A stretch of DNA of 45,578 nucleotides, taken from positions 1-45,578 of the forward strand of contig JAAOMT010000648.1 of NCBI GenBank assembly GCA_016748015.1. The letters are read 5' to 3'. This DNA comes from Geosiphon pyriformis (taxonomy: Eukaryota > Glomeromycota > Glomeromycetes > Archaeosporales > Geosiphonaceae). The notes under the pieces were generated by a model. It saw only the letters and a program-made list of their open reading frames with translations. It searched no databases and was not told the origin of the DNA. Shown one piece after another: positions 1 to 11,749 of the stretch (within the stretch, counting starts at the first letter, position 1; each line of letters opens with the position of its first letter). A program made the position numbers and the translations under genes.

Positions 1-648
1 ATCTGAATAACGAGCAAACAAAGAAAAATTAACATACCCGTAATCTACAGTTCCCATTGCAACACAAAATGAAGCACCAAAAACTCCTATATAAGGGATC
101 GATGCTTGAATTTTGGAATCAATAAAAGATAAAAAATATAAGATTGTCGAAGTGGTCTCGGCAAGATGATATGTAGTTCTGCATTGAGGGCACCGAACCT
201 AAAAAAATTCAAGATTTGAGTTGAGGCCAGCATAATTGTTGTTTATACTTCATTTCTTGATTTTTATATAACAGCAAACCCTTTTTAAAGGAGTCCCGCG
301 CTGCGATTCACTGATCCAATAAAGTAAGCATTGTTCGTGACAAATTAAGGTACATCTGCATGGTCGAACCCAATCTCCATCGCTATCACTCTCTTCACCA
401 AAGCAAATCCAGCACCTTTTGTCTCTTATTTGATCAAGAGGAAGCTGACGAACGTCGGTCTCTGTTGCGGGCTGTCCAAGGTCAAGGAACATTCCTTCGA
501 TCTGTCCAGTGGTTCCCGGTTGAGAGACCGGGACACCTCTTTCTTGTTGCGCGGAAGTGCCAACCCCAATTGTACCTGATATTTGTACTTGATCTCCAAA
601 TGGCAAGGCTGGGTTGTGAGATTGAGGTAGACCAACACCTAGTGACAT
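1..648 (-). CDS. RING-CH (MARCH-type) membrane E3 ubiquitin ligase, partial
   Basis: The first exon is 280-648, an 81-bp intron (GT...AG) covers 199-279, and the second exon runs from 198 to about 38 or past the left edge; a GTATGT donor at 37-32 suggests another intron. Start: the first in-frame ATG, at 648. The C4HC3 RING-variant ligands are visible: C79, C82, C97, C99, H104, C107 in exon 1 and C126, C129 (CPQC) at the start of exon 2, so the intron splits the zinc finger and splicing restores it in frame. After the finger come hydrophobic stretches (IPYIGVFGASF...), which look like the start of membrane segments, as in MARCH5-like ligases. Residues 1-70 are low-complexity, rich in Gly, Gln and Pro. 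The known role of the family is to transfer ubiquitin from an E2 to membrane-associated substrates. Organelle and substrate cannot be told. The C-terminus is outside the window. Confidence 0.85.
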
Positions 649-846
649 ATTGAGCAAGTAAAACAAAACTCAATAGTGAAAGCGAGGCATGGAAGTTTTT
701 AACTTAGAAACAACCGAGTTTTTTCATAAATCAGATTCCACTCTTACATCCTTACATCATTGTCACATCCAATCACCAGTGAGTCAATGACTAATTGAGT
801 TCAGCTAACTAGGTTATTTTTAGTGGGAGTAAAATATTCAAATTTA

Positions 847-942
847 ATAAAATTACAATCATTTATTAACTTGAAATAATATTCATTTATAAAAATAAAA
901 TTACAATCATTTATTAACTTGAAATAATATTCACTTATAAAA
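847..942. repeat. 48-bp tandem duplication, two copies
   Basis: Two adjacent 48-bp units (847-894 and 895-942) share the motif ataaaattacaatc and differ at about one base. They lie in the AT-rich gap between the start of the RING-CH gene (648) and the stop of the lactate dehydrogenase gene (1120). I see nothing else in this gap. Confidence 0.8.
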
Positions 943-1119
943 ATAAAAAAATTTCTCAAAATAAAAATTCCAAAATCATAAGCTCATTTGAATTTTAAAC
1001 CATTTTTATAACTTTTGAGTACCAAAGACTAGTGTGTACAAATATGCAATCTTTTGGGATTTAAAAATTACGTTATCAAGTTGAAGGATAAGCTTTATCG
1101 GCTAATTGAGAGTCGAATT

Positions 1120-2184
1120 CTACTTTTCCGAAAACTTGTCGCATATTTCCTTCAATTTGGTCGCAGAAATCTGCAATTTCTCCCTTTCATCTTGAGTGAG
1201 ATACACGTCGATTACACGTTCTATGCCATGGCTGCCCAAAACAACGGGCATACTCATAACAGTACCATACTTTGGGATAAAAGTGCTCAGAGGTCGAATA
1301 TGTCGTTGGTTTAGAAAAATACATTGTATGAGAGCAGAAACACATCCAGCTATCCCAAAATATGTAGCCCCTTTTAGTTTGATGATCTCATAGGCTTTGC
1401 CTGCGATTTCTTTCGCGACTGCCTCCTTATCTAAAGCTTGTATTTCAGGAAAATCCAGCAATGACTTTCCACCTACATGCGCAGCATTCCACGCGATGAT
1501 TTGCGAGTCACCATGTTCACCTAGTACATAACAATGGATGGCATTCTCAGCAACCTCCAAGATTTGCGCCATTTTGAGTCGTAATCTAGCTGAATCCAAG
1601 AAGGTCCCAGATCCAAAGACTTGTTTTTTGGGTAGGCCAGACAGTTGTTGGGCAATATAGGTTAAGATATCCACCTAAATATATGAAGTTGGTGTCCTAT
1701 TATTACAAATTTGAATGCATTTGGAATTATAAACCTAATAGAAAAAAATTTACCGGATTGGCGACCAAAAGTAAAATACTCGATGGATTAAAAGGTTTCA
1801 TAGAGCCAATTACATTCTTTAAAATCATATAATTTCTCTCTATTAACTGAATAAAGAATATGTGAGTTTTAAAGATAGTCTTTAAAATAAAAAAATCAGC
1901 CTTGCTTTTTTTACCTGGACTCGAGTCTCTTCAGGGCGCTGCTTGGCACCAGCAGTAATTACTATAATATCGCATTGCCCAGCTTCCTGGAAAGTTCCAC
2001 CACGAACCGCGGTACTAGCAACAAAAGTAGCATCATTCAAGTCCAATACTTGCCCTTGAACAATCTTAGCGTCAATATCGACTAGCAAGATTTCAGAGGA
2101 GATTTTTTGTAACAAGAGAGCATAGGCAATAGTGGACCCAACCGAACCAGCACCCACAATGGCAACACGTGAGCCATTTACCAT
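1120..2184 (-). CDS. L-lactate dehydrogenase, three exons
   Basis: Exons 1915-2184, 1754-1846 and 1120-1674 join in frame (90+31+184 = 305 aa), through GT...AG introns of 68 and 79 bp. The product interconverts pyruvate and lactate with NAD(H), presumably in the cytosol. Visible residues: Rossmann GAGSVG (11-16); D36 in LVDI, which favours NAD over NADP; Gln82 in AGAKQRPEETR, the substrate-loop residue that marks LDH rather than malate dehydrogenase (Arg there); R88; N120 (ANP); D148 and R151 in LDSAR; catalytic H175 in GEHGDS. Length is close to the usual 310-330 aa. Start: ATG at 2184, just before the beta strand of the nucleotide fold. The 31-codon exon 2 (LIERN...VANP) is too short to stand out by itself but matches the family exactly at this place. 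No damage is seen. Confidence 0.95.
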
Positions 2185-2836
2185 TATTTCTGGATTTGTT
2201 TGTTTTAATTGGAAGACAATAATTTTGATTAGCAGTAAAGAAAATCTTTTAATTTTTTGACGCTTTTTATAGAAAAAAGCTTGATATATCAGGATGAGAC
2301 ATCAGTTGTTATATTTGTGAATCACAAATATAACTTCCGCTGTTTGATGCCAGTTCTAAAACGAATCGATGATGCATACATCCAATCATTCATTCTTGAT
2401 TTACCAGGTGTCTTAAACATCCGACTTTGAAAACCTTAGATGTTATGTACTTCACTTGAATTGTAATAGCCCTCCGAGATCAAAATGGTAAGCAATTGCT
2501 TAGGGAACAACTTGCAGTTTTGAATTCGGTAATCTCCGAGTAACATCCCACAAATTGAATAACTTACGATTTCTATCAGACTATATTAAATTATGTAAAA
2601 AATTCACCGATGTTTATGTTAAAGCATTAATTCAGTGATCGCGTTAGTGTCAAATGAAAGACGTAATTTTCTGGTTGGAATGTTATCCTCAACATCTAGG
2701 CTTAAAATAAAATAGTTAAATTGGATGCCTTCGAGGCAGAATTTTTCGAATTTTTACTTATTCCCTGATGAACTTTTCAAAAGCAAGATGCAGGATTAAA
2801 ATTTTTCGATTTTTACCAGATCAAAGTAATAATACA
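2185..2836. other. Intergenic region upstream of LDH
   Basis: This lies between the LDH start and the stop codon of the next minus-strand gene, so it should hold the LDH promoter and the 3' end of the upstream gene. Apart from a perfect palindrome at 2308-2334 I see no coding potential or clear core promoter element. Confidence 0.6.
2308..2334. promoter_or_regulatory. 27-bp palindrome upstream of LDH
   Basis: Two perfect 12-bp arms (gttatatttgtg and its reverse complement) are separated by 3 bp. It lies 124 bp upstream of the LDH ATG, where a dimeric regulator could bind. A chance AT-rich hairpin is possible, but the arms contain G/C positions that match as well. Function is inferred from position only. 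Confidence 0.4.
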
Positions 2837-3887
2837 TCATGCATGACCAAATCCTGCTCCGTGAAGCTTTCGATCAGTTAATGAAGATGATGCGTTAAGA
2901 TTTGGGGAAGGTGAAGCAGGAGTCTGGCGATATTGTTGAAGACTGGGATCCAACCGAATTAGATTACGATTACGATTCTTTTGTAAAGTTAAGTTAATCT
3001 GTACATTAACCGCTTCAAGAAGATCTCGTTCCCAAAAACCCATTTCATAATCCACCAAACCATATCGTTCCAATAAATCAGCCCAAGAAACTATAGAATC
3101 TCGCACCCGATAAAGATGTTCTTGTCCTAGACATTGTTGTTGTTGTTCAATCTGTTGCTGCTGAGTTTTCGTTGGCGACCCACTGGCATTTGCTAACGCG
3201 TAAAGCCAACAATTATTCAAGTTTTGCCAGAATCCTTCACGGTCAATCTCGTTATATGGGGCTTTTTCATCCGAAGTTAAACCTGATTAAAGTTTAGAAT
3301 AAGATATTGCATATAAACTGAATAAGAAATAATTTACAACAATCCTCACTGTCCAGTTTGAAATTTGCCCAATTCAATTTATCAAGAATTGCAGAAAGTA
3401 AAGATTACACTTTTTTCCTTTCGAATTATTTACCAAATCGGTCACAATTCATTACGATTATAGAGGTGACGCTTGATAAATTTTCAAATGCGTATAAAAT
3501 TTTCCCTTGATCCACAAAATCTAATACTTTTTTCAATTCTTCCTGGATATCATCAAAAGTCATCTGGTATTGCTGAAGTTCCCGATGGTCCAGTCGTGTT
3601 GGGATTTGTGGAGGTGGATATTGTAAATTTTGGCGTTGATATGATAAGGGTGGTAAAGTATGACGTTCTTGATGATTAGAGCTTTCTGCACGTTGTAAGT
3701 ATCCAGGAAATTCGTCAGGCACACTTCGTTCACCTTGATCAGTGTTAGAAGTTGAAGGTGTAGTATCCATGTTAAAATCAATTGAGGTTGTTCTAGGGTG
3801 GATCGACGGACTAGTATTTATGCTTCGTGGTTGATTTTCACCGCTATTAGTATTTTTCTGAAGCTGACTCGACGCGTCATGAATCAT
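2837..3887 (-). CDS. Uncharacterised Gln/Pro/Ser-rich fungal protein, two exons
   Basis: Exons 3434-3887 and 2837-3282 join in frame across a 151-bp GT...AG intron (3283-3433) to give 299 aa. The start is the first in-frame ATG (3887); the frame is open upstream to a TTG near 3926, so an earlier exon is possible. Residues 1 to about 100 are disordered, rich in Ser, Thr, Pro, Asn and Gln. The segment around the splice junction looks folded and conserved: a helix (DDIQEELKKVLDFVDQGK), then LSSVTSIIVMNCDRFG joined to LTSDEKAPYNEIDREGFW, then NNCWLYAL. A glutamine run (TKTQQQQIEQQQQ) follows, then FWERDLLEAV and an SP-rich tail. I do not recognise the family. The build (disorder around a helical core, polyQ) would suit a nuclear or regulatory protein, which is inference. 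It shares orientation with LDH and the RING-CH gene. Confidence 0.75.
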
Positions 3888-4559
3888 TTCACCTGGCGTC
3901 TTTATTTGTCCATAAATTAATACCAATCACGTAACCAGATAAAAGGACAATTCCTTCGAATTTGAAAACCTTTTAGCTGAACAAGCTAAATTATAAAAGG
4001 ACAGCGGCTGCCAAAAATTGACATGAGTAATTGAAAAAACTCATGATTCCTGAAAATCTTGATAGCTGAATCAAGAAAAGATTTGCGAAAATAAATTTTT
4101 TCAAAAATGCTGAATCACCATTATTTTTGCTATTCCAAAAGGCTATTTTTTATATTCATGTCTTTAATGCAAACCAAAAAAAAGATTTTTTAATCTTCAA
4201 TTTAATAAAATTGGCTAAGTATTAATTTTAAATGATCAGAATTCAAGATTTATTAAAACAAATTATAAAATAAGTTTTACCTTTATAAATAATTGTAATT
4301 AATACAAAGATTTTCAACCACTTTTTTTAAATTTACATTTTTTTGTGTTTTATTTAATGCATATTTATTTTAATATTTTTTATTTGGATTTAACTTTGTT
4401 TAAATACAATTTTTTTAAACTTGAAAACAATAAAATTAAAAAAAAATTTTATTTAAATAAATATAAAAATTTTTATTACAATATTATAAAAATTTTTAAA
4501 TGTAATTAAATTACATTTTATTATTTTTATTATGTTTTAATTAATAATAAAACTTCTTT
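3888..4559. other. AT-rich intergenic spacer, host genes to transposon island
   Basis: Extremely AT-rich, with homopolymer runs, especially 4200-4560. It probably holds the 5' flank of the gene at 2837-3887. No ORF or structured repeat is supported. Confidence 0.6.
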
Positions 4560-4566
4560 CTCTTCT

Positions 4567-6542
4567 ATGTCCCAAATTCCTGAAATAGCGCATTTTTTGA
4601 AGAAGTTTTTTTTGTTTTTTATATCTGTTCTTATCTTTTATTTTGCTCGGTTTTTACAATTTCTCAACTTACCAATCTTTTTGTTGTCCCTTTAATATCT
4701 GATACTGTTAATGCTATGTTTATGAAAAAATTGGTTAGAGGTGCTACTACAAGCTTTGTGAGTAAAAGTCTGAGGCAAAAATCAAAGATTTCATTTGGAA
4801 AAGTTAAACACTTGGGTAACAAAGCTGATTTGTCTTTCAAATTATCTACAAGTGATCCCGGTTGGTATGAGAATATGGATACCTTTTTTAATGATAAATT
4901 AGGGCATAAAATGGGCAAAAACTTGGGTTATGGTGCTGACAGTAAGAGTGATAGGCCATTAGACTCTTGTACCAATACTCTAAAGGCAAAACATTTCAAC
5001 TCTGATATGGTGAAGGCTCTATCTTTGGGTCTCTGTAATTTTGGCTCTGTTATTGACAACATTAACATGAACTTACTTCCTCCTGTTTCTTTGAAATTTC
5101 TTTTTCATCTGGTTGCTTTTGTTAAGAAAAAACTCTGTTTTGAACCAACCAAATCTTTTGCAGTCAACATTGGTCTGTTGGCTGTTCCCAAAAGTACTCT
5201 ACATGACAAACTCAAGGGTGTCTAGAAGCTATTCTACAAAATTGATGGTTTTGGAGATGCATCAATTTCTTTGAAATTTTCAGGCATTATTAAGATGTCT
5301 TTCATGTCTGAATTTAGTCTTGCTTTGGTTAAACAATTGGTTGTGTTTGAGAATCTTGTTGTCAATGCTGATCTAAAAAAGATCAGCATATGATTGGATT
5401 AGGAAATCATTATCAAAAAGATTCCAGTTGATCTGTCCAAATTGGTGATTGAGTCAGCTTTGGTTAAGTATGAAAAAATTTTTTCAATTAAAATACAGCT
5501 GATTGGCCTTTGGCAGAAAGCACTGGTAGAATTTGAGAGTTCTTAAGTCGCTGACTTGGTTGTATTTAAATAATTAATCTTGCTGGGTAAGAATTCGGCA
5601 CATGTTACCAAAGCCAATACTGACAAACAAACATGGGATTTAAGGAACAGCTATTGTACTCTTCTATATACTTTGCCAATGGGCATGACTGCTTACAATT
5701 TTTTGGATTTGGTCTGATTATATGGTGAGAAAACTTGCTATATTTCTAAAAACTCGGTGTTTTATGTATGAGCCTACTGTGCTGTCATATGTTTTATTTC
5801 TGAAAATACCAAAAAGACTGCCATTTGCTCTATACTGGTGTTTAAGGGTGTTAACCTCATCTGGGCTGGTTTGTTTTCTCCTAAGTATACTGTATATGGT
5901 AATTTTGGTCATATTTCCTCTAGATGTAACAGTGGTGAAAAAAACATTGAACAGAGTTTCAAAAAAAGATTTCTTTGTTCTGATTCAGATAAGAAGCACC
6001 TTGTGCTTATTTATGCCAAAAAACAAGCTCCTGTGTCTTGTCCAGTCTTCTTTGGTGGTGTGACTTGGACTTTTGTGGTAAGTGACTTCTCTAAAAATTT
6101 ATCTTCTATACTGTTTGTTGAGACCAATTCAGGCATAGGGTCAGTCGATGGTTCGACATCTGTGGTTATAATTCTGGCTTCATATATTAGTGTCCTTAAG
6201 CATTTGCTTGAGAATGTGTTTGACCAGATGGCTGACATTTTACATAAACTGAACAGATTGCTGGCTGTTTTGTTGGCAAATTTTACTGTTTTGCCCATTT
6301 TTAAACATAATCCAGTGCTGGACATGGCTGTTGACACTCCATTATTTGTTCCTTCTGTGCTTAGTGTGGTTACTGCCATCTCTCAGAATATTTCTCCAAG
6401 TGGTTTCCAAGTTTTAACTGTGAAAGTAAGTGGCCTGGAAGCTAACCTGGTGGTTCTAGAGAATTTAATTAAAGCAACAATGAATAAGTTGAACTCTTTT
6501 GGTTCTGATAGTAGTGTGATAACTCTTTTCCTTCCCCAATAA
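4567..6542 (+). pseudogene. LINE1 ORF1 (RRM-like and zinc-knuckle nucleic-acid-binding protein)
   Basis: From about 4690 to the TAA at 6540-6542 the product stays in one frame, broken by nonsense codons (first TAG at 5223-5225). The first part (4567 to about 4690) reads better in the +1 frame, so one indel is likely there. Visible parts: a basic Ser/Lys-rich N-terminus (SKSLRQKSK near 4760); an RRM-like segment around 5410-5550 (IPVDLSKLVIESALVKYEK then IQLIGLWQKALVEFES); and a degenerate CCHC knuckle near 5895-5935 (YGNFGHISSRC, first Cys lost). ORF1 proteins of this class coat the element RNA. The final part is Val/Ser/Leu-rich without motifs. Inactive. Confidence 0.75.
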
Positions 6543-9500
6543 GTAGTTTAGCTTGGAAAATTGCTACTTGTAATGTTAAAAGTATGAATGTTCCTGCTAA
6601 GCAGAATAACATTATTAGATAGCACACAGTTTCGAATAATAATATTTCAATAGTTACTGAAACTAAGCTTTGTTCTAGTGTCAAGCCTTAAATTGCAAAT
6701 AAGTTTCCTGATGTAAGGGTGTTTACTTCAGGTCTGGATGCTAAGTTTTTAGGTGTGAGCATCACTTTAATCATAAATAAAAATTTAGCCAAATATGTTC
6801 CAAAAATTTTTGAAATTCTGGGTAGACTTTTGATGGTTTGTTTGCTATTCAAAAACAAACAATCTGTTTTTGTGTTGGGTTTATATGCAGAAGCTTCACT
6901 GGATAGATGTATAATTTAGACTGGTTTTGTTAATTTCTTTATAACCAGAGCTCATAATGAGAGTACTTTTGTTATATTAAGTGGTAATTTTAATAAAAAT
7001 GGAAACAAACATAGCTCTAACTTTAGTAAGTGTGTGGATTTAAATCTAGTTAATACATTAGTTAATAGTTTTTATATTAAAACTTCTACTTGGAGGAATT
7101 CTAAAGGTGTTAAAAAGACTATTGACTACATTTTTGTTTCACAGAGTTTGAATAATGCTTTAGTAAATGGTCAAGTTGTGGATGTGGATGAGTTTTTTAG
7201 CACTAATTATAGTTTTGTTCAAATCATGATTGGTCTTAGTGGAATTTTAGATTCTGTTTTAAGGGCTATTTGTGTTCAAGCCAATAAAGACAAGTAGAAA
7301 TTTAATGTTAAAAATGCTGATGGGGTTAAATGGAAATGGTATAGGACTGCATCTCATGACAATTTTGTTATGTTTTTTGATGAGTTTGCAGATTTTCATT
7401 GTTCGTCTAATTTGGACAGCATGTGGAGTGTTGTTCATAAAGCCATTTGTTTTTCAGCAAGTGAAGTTTTCTTGAAAACCTAGTCTAAAGATTTTGATGA
7501 TGGCTTTACCAAGTGTTTTTCTTACTATCATAGATTAGAACTTTTGGTTTCTAAGTTGATAAAAACTTCATGTTCTGTGTCATCTGATAAGTTTGTCTCT
7601 CTTTTGAACATTTGGGTGTCTTTGGATTCTGTTAATGCTTCTATTATCAAATCTTTTTTTTTTTTGGGATCTCATTTTGATACTATTAGATCAGCTTTGG
7701 CAAAGATTAGAAAGTCTTATTGTTCCCTCAAAATAATGGAATTGAAATGTGCTAAGAATTCTCAAATTAGACTGGTAATTGACAAAAGAATGGAAAACTT
7801 TGAGTTGAATAAGAGCCAAACTATTAGAAGTGTACTTGAGCAGCCATTTTGCAAAGTTATATTGGATCACCTGGTTGTAAATGATGACCTTATTTTGGAG
7901 CCTAACTTGGTTAAATTTCATATTGATAGGATAATGGAAGACTGGACCAGAAAGTGTGTGGTAATTAAAGACGTTTTAGATGAATGATCTTGTCAATTTC
8001 AACTCTTGGAGTATGTTTTCAATAATGCCTTCTTGAATATTATACATTCAATTGAGGTGGATGAATTTCTTGGTGTGGTTTTGAATTTGCTTAATAATAA
8101 AGCTGCCAGTCTTTTTGGTATTACAAATGAGCTGTAGAAACATTGTGACAGGTTTGTTCTGGATTCGCTTTTGGTGCTTTTAAATTTTTGTTTGATTTGT
8201 GAGTCTGTTCCAGGTTCTTAGAAGGAGGTCTGGGTGTCTATGATTCCTAAACCTTATGACTGGGAGGGAGTTTTTATGAATATCCGACTTATTGCACTAA
8301 TTAAGACTGCTTATAAAATTTTTTCCAAGATTCTCTCTGACAGGATCTCTATAGTGTATAATAAGTATGACATTTTTCATGGTAACAACTTCTTGGTTCT
8401 TAAAAGTATAACAATACAGTTTCCTATTTTTGCTATCAGTTTGGTGGTCAAAGATGCATTAGAGAAGAATTGCGAACTTTGGTTAGTTTTGCAAGACATA
8501 AGAAAAGTGTATGATTTGGTTGGTTGGGAACATCTGAAAAAAAGCTTGGTCAGAATCAAAATATACAGTAGATTTATAATATTTTTTGGGAGTATTCATA
8601 ATAATTGCATAAACAGAGTGATGACTGATTTTAGATTAACTGATGATTTTAGTGTTTATGATGGCTTGGACCAGGAGGAAGTGTTTTCACCTCTCCTTCG
8701 GCATATTTTTTATGACACTTTGCTGTGCAAGGTAAAGAGACAAGAAACAGTGTGTGATTACAGACTGAATTTGTATTATGTTGCCAAAACTGGTCATGTA
8801 GATCTCCAAAATGGTTTGATCTCTTTTCTTGCTACAGGTGCATTTGTTGATGATACTATATGGGTTGGTTCTAATCAAGCGGCTACACAACATATTCTTA
8901 ATGTTGTCAGTAAATTTTTCAGGATGAATGATATCTTGATCAACAATGACAAGACTGTAGTAATTCTGATTAATTGTAGAGTAGTGGCTCTTTTTTTATC
9001 TGTCAATAACACTCCTATTTCCATCACCAAAAAAAAAGTGTCTTATTAATATCTGGGTATTTTTTTCTTTTCTAATGGGTTATCTAAGCCTAGCTTGGCC
9101 AAAGCACATTCGGATGTTTGGTTTTTTGCCAATTTTGTTCTGAAGAAAGCGATTTCAGACAAACAGTTTTCTTACTTGGTTTCAGCAGTTCTTTATTTTA
9201 TCATTGGTTACAGGACTTAGTTTAGCTTTGTGTCTGCTAGTGTATACCAAAAGTGAAATGTTTTAATTTAGAAGAGCATGAAACTAAAATTAAGTCTGTT
9301 CTTAAACTTTTCTAACAATGTCTTGTATTACTCTTCATTTTATGGCTTAAAGACTTTTGAGCAAATCCAGGCCAAAGGCAAGATTGTGGTTGTGGTATGC
9401 TTTACTAATTCTGTTAGAATTTTGGGCTGATTGTTCATACATAGGTCATATGACTTATAGGTTTTAAGTTGGTGTCTAGTACATTTCTTGTGTTCTTCAG

Positions 9501-11221
9501 TTTGCATTAGTGTTAATCCTTTGAACAACTTTTTGGCAGATATGGTTTGGGTCTTTCTTGATTCTGGTTTATTTTCAGGTAATTTTATATCTAATGCTTT
9601 TCGCTTTTGGGATAAAACTCCTTTATCTGAGATCCTTGACAGGTCAATGTATTTCAGATGTCTTCCCTTCTTTTATTATTATAGAATTGCTTTTGTTGAG
9701 CAGCTTTGGTGTTGAAATGGTGCTGTTTTTGATTGGAAGACTTTCAAGCAGAGGAAGAAGTTTGACTCATATGGTCCTGTTCTTGTTTAGTTTGTTACTA
9801 CTGTTTGGCATTTCTATGATTCTGGCTTTCTTGATGTCAGCTCTTCCTCTCCAGATGTTGTTGCTGCTAAAAACATTCTTGAATCTTATGAGTTTAGGTC
9901 AGTACATGATTGGTTGTTTGGCATTGGTGCCTCTGGCTTTTTTGTATACACAGATAGTTCTTTTTGTAGCTTGGAAAGTGTTGATATAAAAGCTGGTGCT
10001 GCTGCATTCTTTGAGGACATTAACTTAGGTCTTAGGGTGGAGGTGTCTGGTATGGTGTCTTCTACATTGGCAGAGCTTTAAGCCATTGCATTGGCCCTTA
10101 AGTGTGTGCTCAATTCAAGTTCAGTCCATCTATTTTCTGACAGCCAAGCTGCTTTGGATGTATGTAAATCTGAATTATTGTTGTTGGTTTTGGATTTTTG
10201 GAACAAATGTTGGGTTGAGTGTCAACACATTGCTGGCATTATATGTGAAAGAAATTTGAATGTTGGCTGGCATAAAGTTAAAAAACATTCAGGTGTTTTG
10301 GGTAGAGCTGACTTTCTTGCTTGCATTTCTTCCCATTTAGGCTGGCTCCTTTCTCCCTGGCTTAAGAAATGTTTTGTTTTGGCTAATGGCAGTATTGTTT
10401 CTGGAAACTCTAGACACTTTGTGTGTGATATTTTTTGGTCTATTTATTGTGCATGCTGAGAATTAGGCTTTGGTACCAAAATTGTGGACAGTCATCTACT
10501 TACAGATATTGATTGGTTTAAATTGTCCCTTGTTTGGCATCCTAATTCCCACATGGCTGCTGGCTTTACAAGTCGTTACTCTACTGGCTCCTATTCCTAT
10601 TTTATGAAAGCTTTATATTATAGATTGCTTATTGCTGTTCGCAAATGCTTCTATGATAAACATTATCCCAGTATAGTGTGCCTGTATTGTGACAATGTCG
10701 AGGTGTTGGATCATGTTTTTTCTTATGTATTTGATGCAGCTGCTTGGTTTCAATTGTTCATTGATTTTGCTTTTGCTTGGAGAGCTATTTCTGGTCTATT
10801 TCATGCCTCCTCTTGTGTATTACAAATGTTATTTAATTGTTTGGCTAATTTGGAATTGGTTGCTTTGTTGTGCAAAGATTTTGTGCTTGTGGATTGGTAC
10901 TAGGAGGCCATTTTCTGCTTTGATAACTCTAAGATTGCATCTGGTAAAGTAGTTGAGTTTGTTCATGGTTTGTGCCTGTTTTTTAGAAATGATATTTGGC
11001 TGGTCCACTTTAAGCATCATGCTTTTATGAAGAAACATGATCTGATCCCTCATAATAGTTCAATCTCTGTCTCAGTATCTGGTGGTGTGTTGATGCTTTT
11101 GGTCTAAGTGATTAAGTTGCTTAGTATTGATGATGCATTTGGTGTTAGTTTTGGGCTGTGCAGTTTCTGTAGGTTTTTTTTAGATATAGGTAATTTAGTT
11201 TTTGTGTACATGAGTATATAG
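6542..11221 (+). pseudogene. LINE1 ORF2 (endonuclease, reverse transcriptase, RNase H)
   Basis: About 1,560 codons in a single frame from 6542 to the TAG at 11219, with many nonsense codons but no frameshift at any point I checked. Endonuclease: N-terminus near 6554-6600 (WKIATCNVKS), TETKL near 6660, and KTIDYIFVS near 7117-7143. RT: 7800-9050, with IPKPYDWEG, the LVLQDIRKVYD block (about 8487-8517), and catalytic FVDDT at about 8845-8859. RNase H: YTDSS near 9950, AEL-stop-AIALAL near 10073-10096 (stop replaces an expected Gln), FSDSQAAL near 10135-10157 and KKHSGVLG near 10280. C-terminal CLYC...H motif near 10680-10715. The open segment 8234-9048 carries most of RT. Several stops sit at expected Trp or Gln sites (for example NEL-stop-KH, expected Trp). 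Confidence 0.88.
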
Positions 11222-11303
11222 TGTAGTTTTGGTTGGCTTGAGTGACTAGTCACATATAGGAAAAGCATAATTCACATTTAGTATAGATCATTATTTTGAT
11301 GTA

Positions 11304-11492
11304 CAGTAAACTCTCTCTATAGTCTCTCTGACTATAGTCACTATCTTCTTATAATCACATTTTTTTAAAAACCAAAACCATTTATATATAATATTATTTT
11401 CTTATAGTCACTTTTACTATATATATCTTCTTATAGTCCCTATTCCCACAAATATAATAGCAAAATATAAGTAATTTCTACTCTCTATAGTC
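11304..11492. repeat. TATAGTC subterminal repeats at the left pogo end
   Basis: Exact TATAGTC occurs five times within 175 bp (11318, 11333, 11403, 11432, 11486), usually after TCTC or TCTT; the copy at 11333 lies within the palindrome GACTATAGTC. One more exact copy is near the right end (15497). Repeated subterminal motifs are typical transposase-binding sites; that role is inferred. Confidence 0.6.
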
Positions 11493-11749
11493 ATATTATA
11501 ATTATATAATATTAGATATAAACATTAAATGTTATCTCATATTTAATTAGACATGTACAATCAAGGAGATTTCCCAATTTGTCAATAGAAATTATTCTTT
11601 TTATTGTAGTAAAAAAAATTAGAGAAGTTTCTGAAAACAATTATAGAACACTAAACAAAATTTCTGAAATATTATAATATTCAATTACTCTTCTTTTTTA
11701 TAAGCTACTACTGCCATCAGAAGACAATGATAGAACTATTATATTTGGC

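Larger units (their letters stand above)
4560..11303 (+). mobile_element. LINE1: non-LTR retrotransposon with RNase H, inactive
   Basis: A nearly full-length LINE with two overlapping reading frames: ORF1 (RNA-binding and zinc knuckle) and ORF2 (AP-type endonuclease, reverse transcriptase, RNase H, C-terminal zinc motif). That order, with RNase H after RT, fits the I/Tad/R1-like group of non-LTR elements. ORF2 ends at a TAG at 11219-11221. The following 80 bp look like 3' UTR and run up to the TIR-like start of the pogo element at 11304. The 5' boundary is uncertain; an ATG at 4567 opens a short hydrophobic peptide in another frame. No target-site duplication was identified. Confidence 0.85.

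Noticed and set aside
360-653. Plus-strand ORF over the RING-CH gene
   Set aside because: It is the shadow of exon 1 on the other strand; the minus strand has the complete zinc finger and a consistent intron.
3888-4559. tRNA, rRNA or other RNA genes in the AT-rich spacers
   Set aside because: No cloverleaf, box A/B or conserved RNA sequence could be recognised here or in 15571-16150.
4567-4690. Signal-peptide-like hydrophobic peptide at the start of LINE1 as a separate gene
   Set aside because: It is only about 40 codons, joins the ORF1 region by a likely frameshift and has no independent support.
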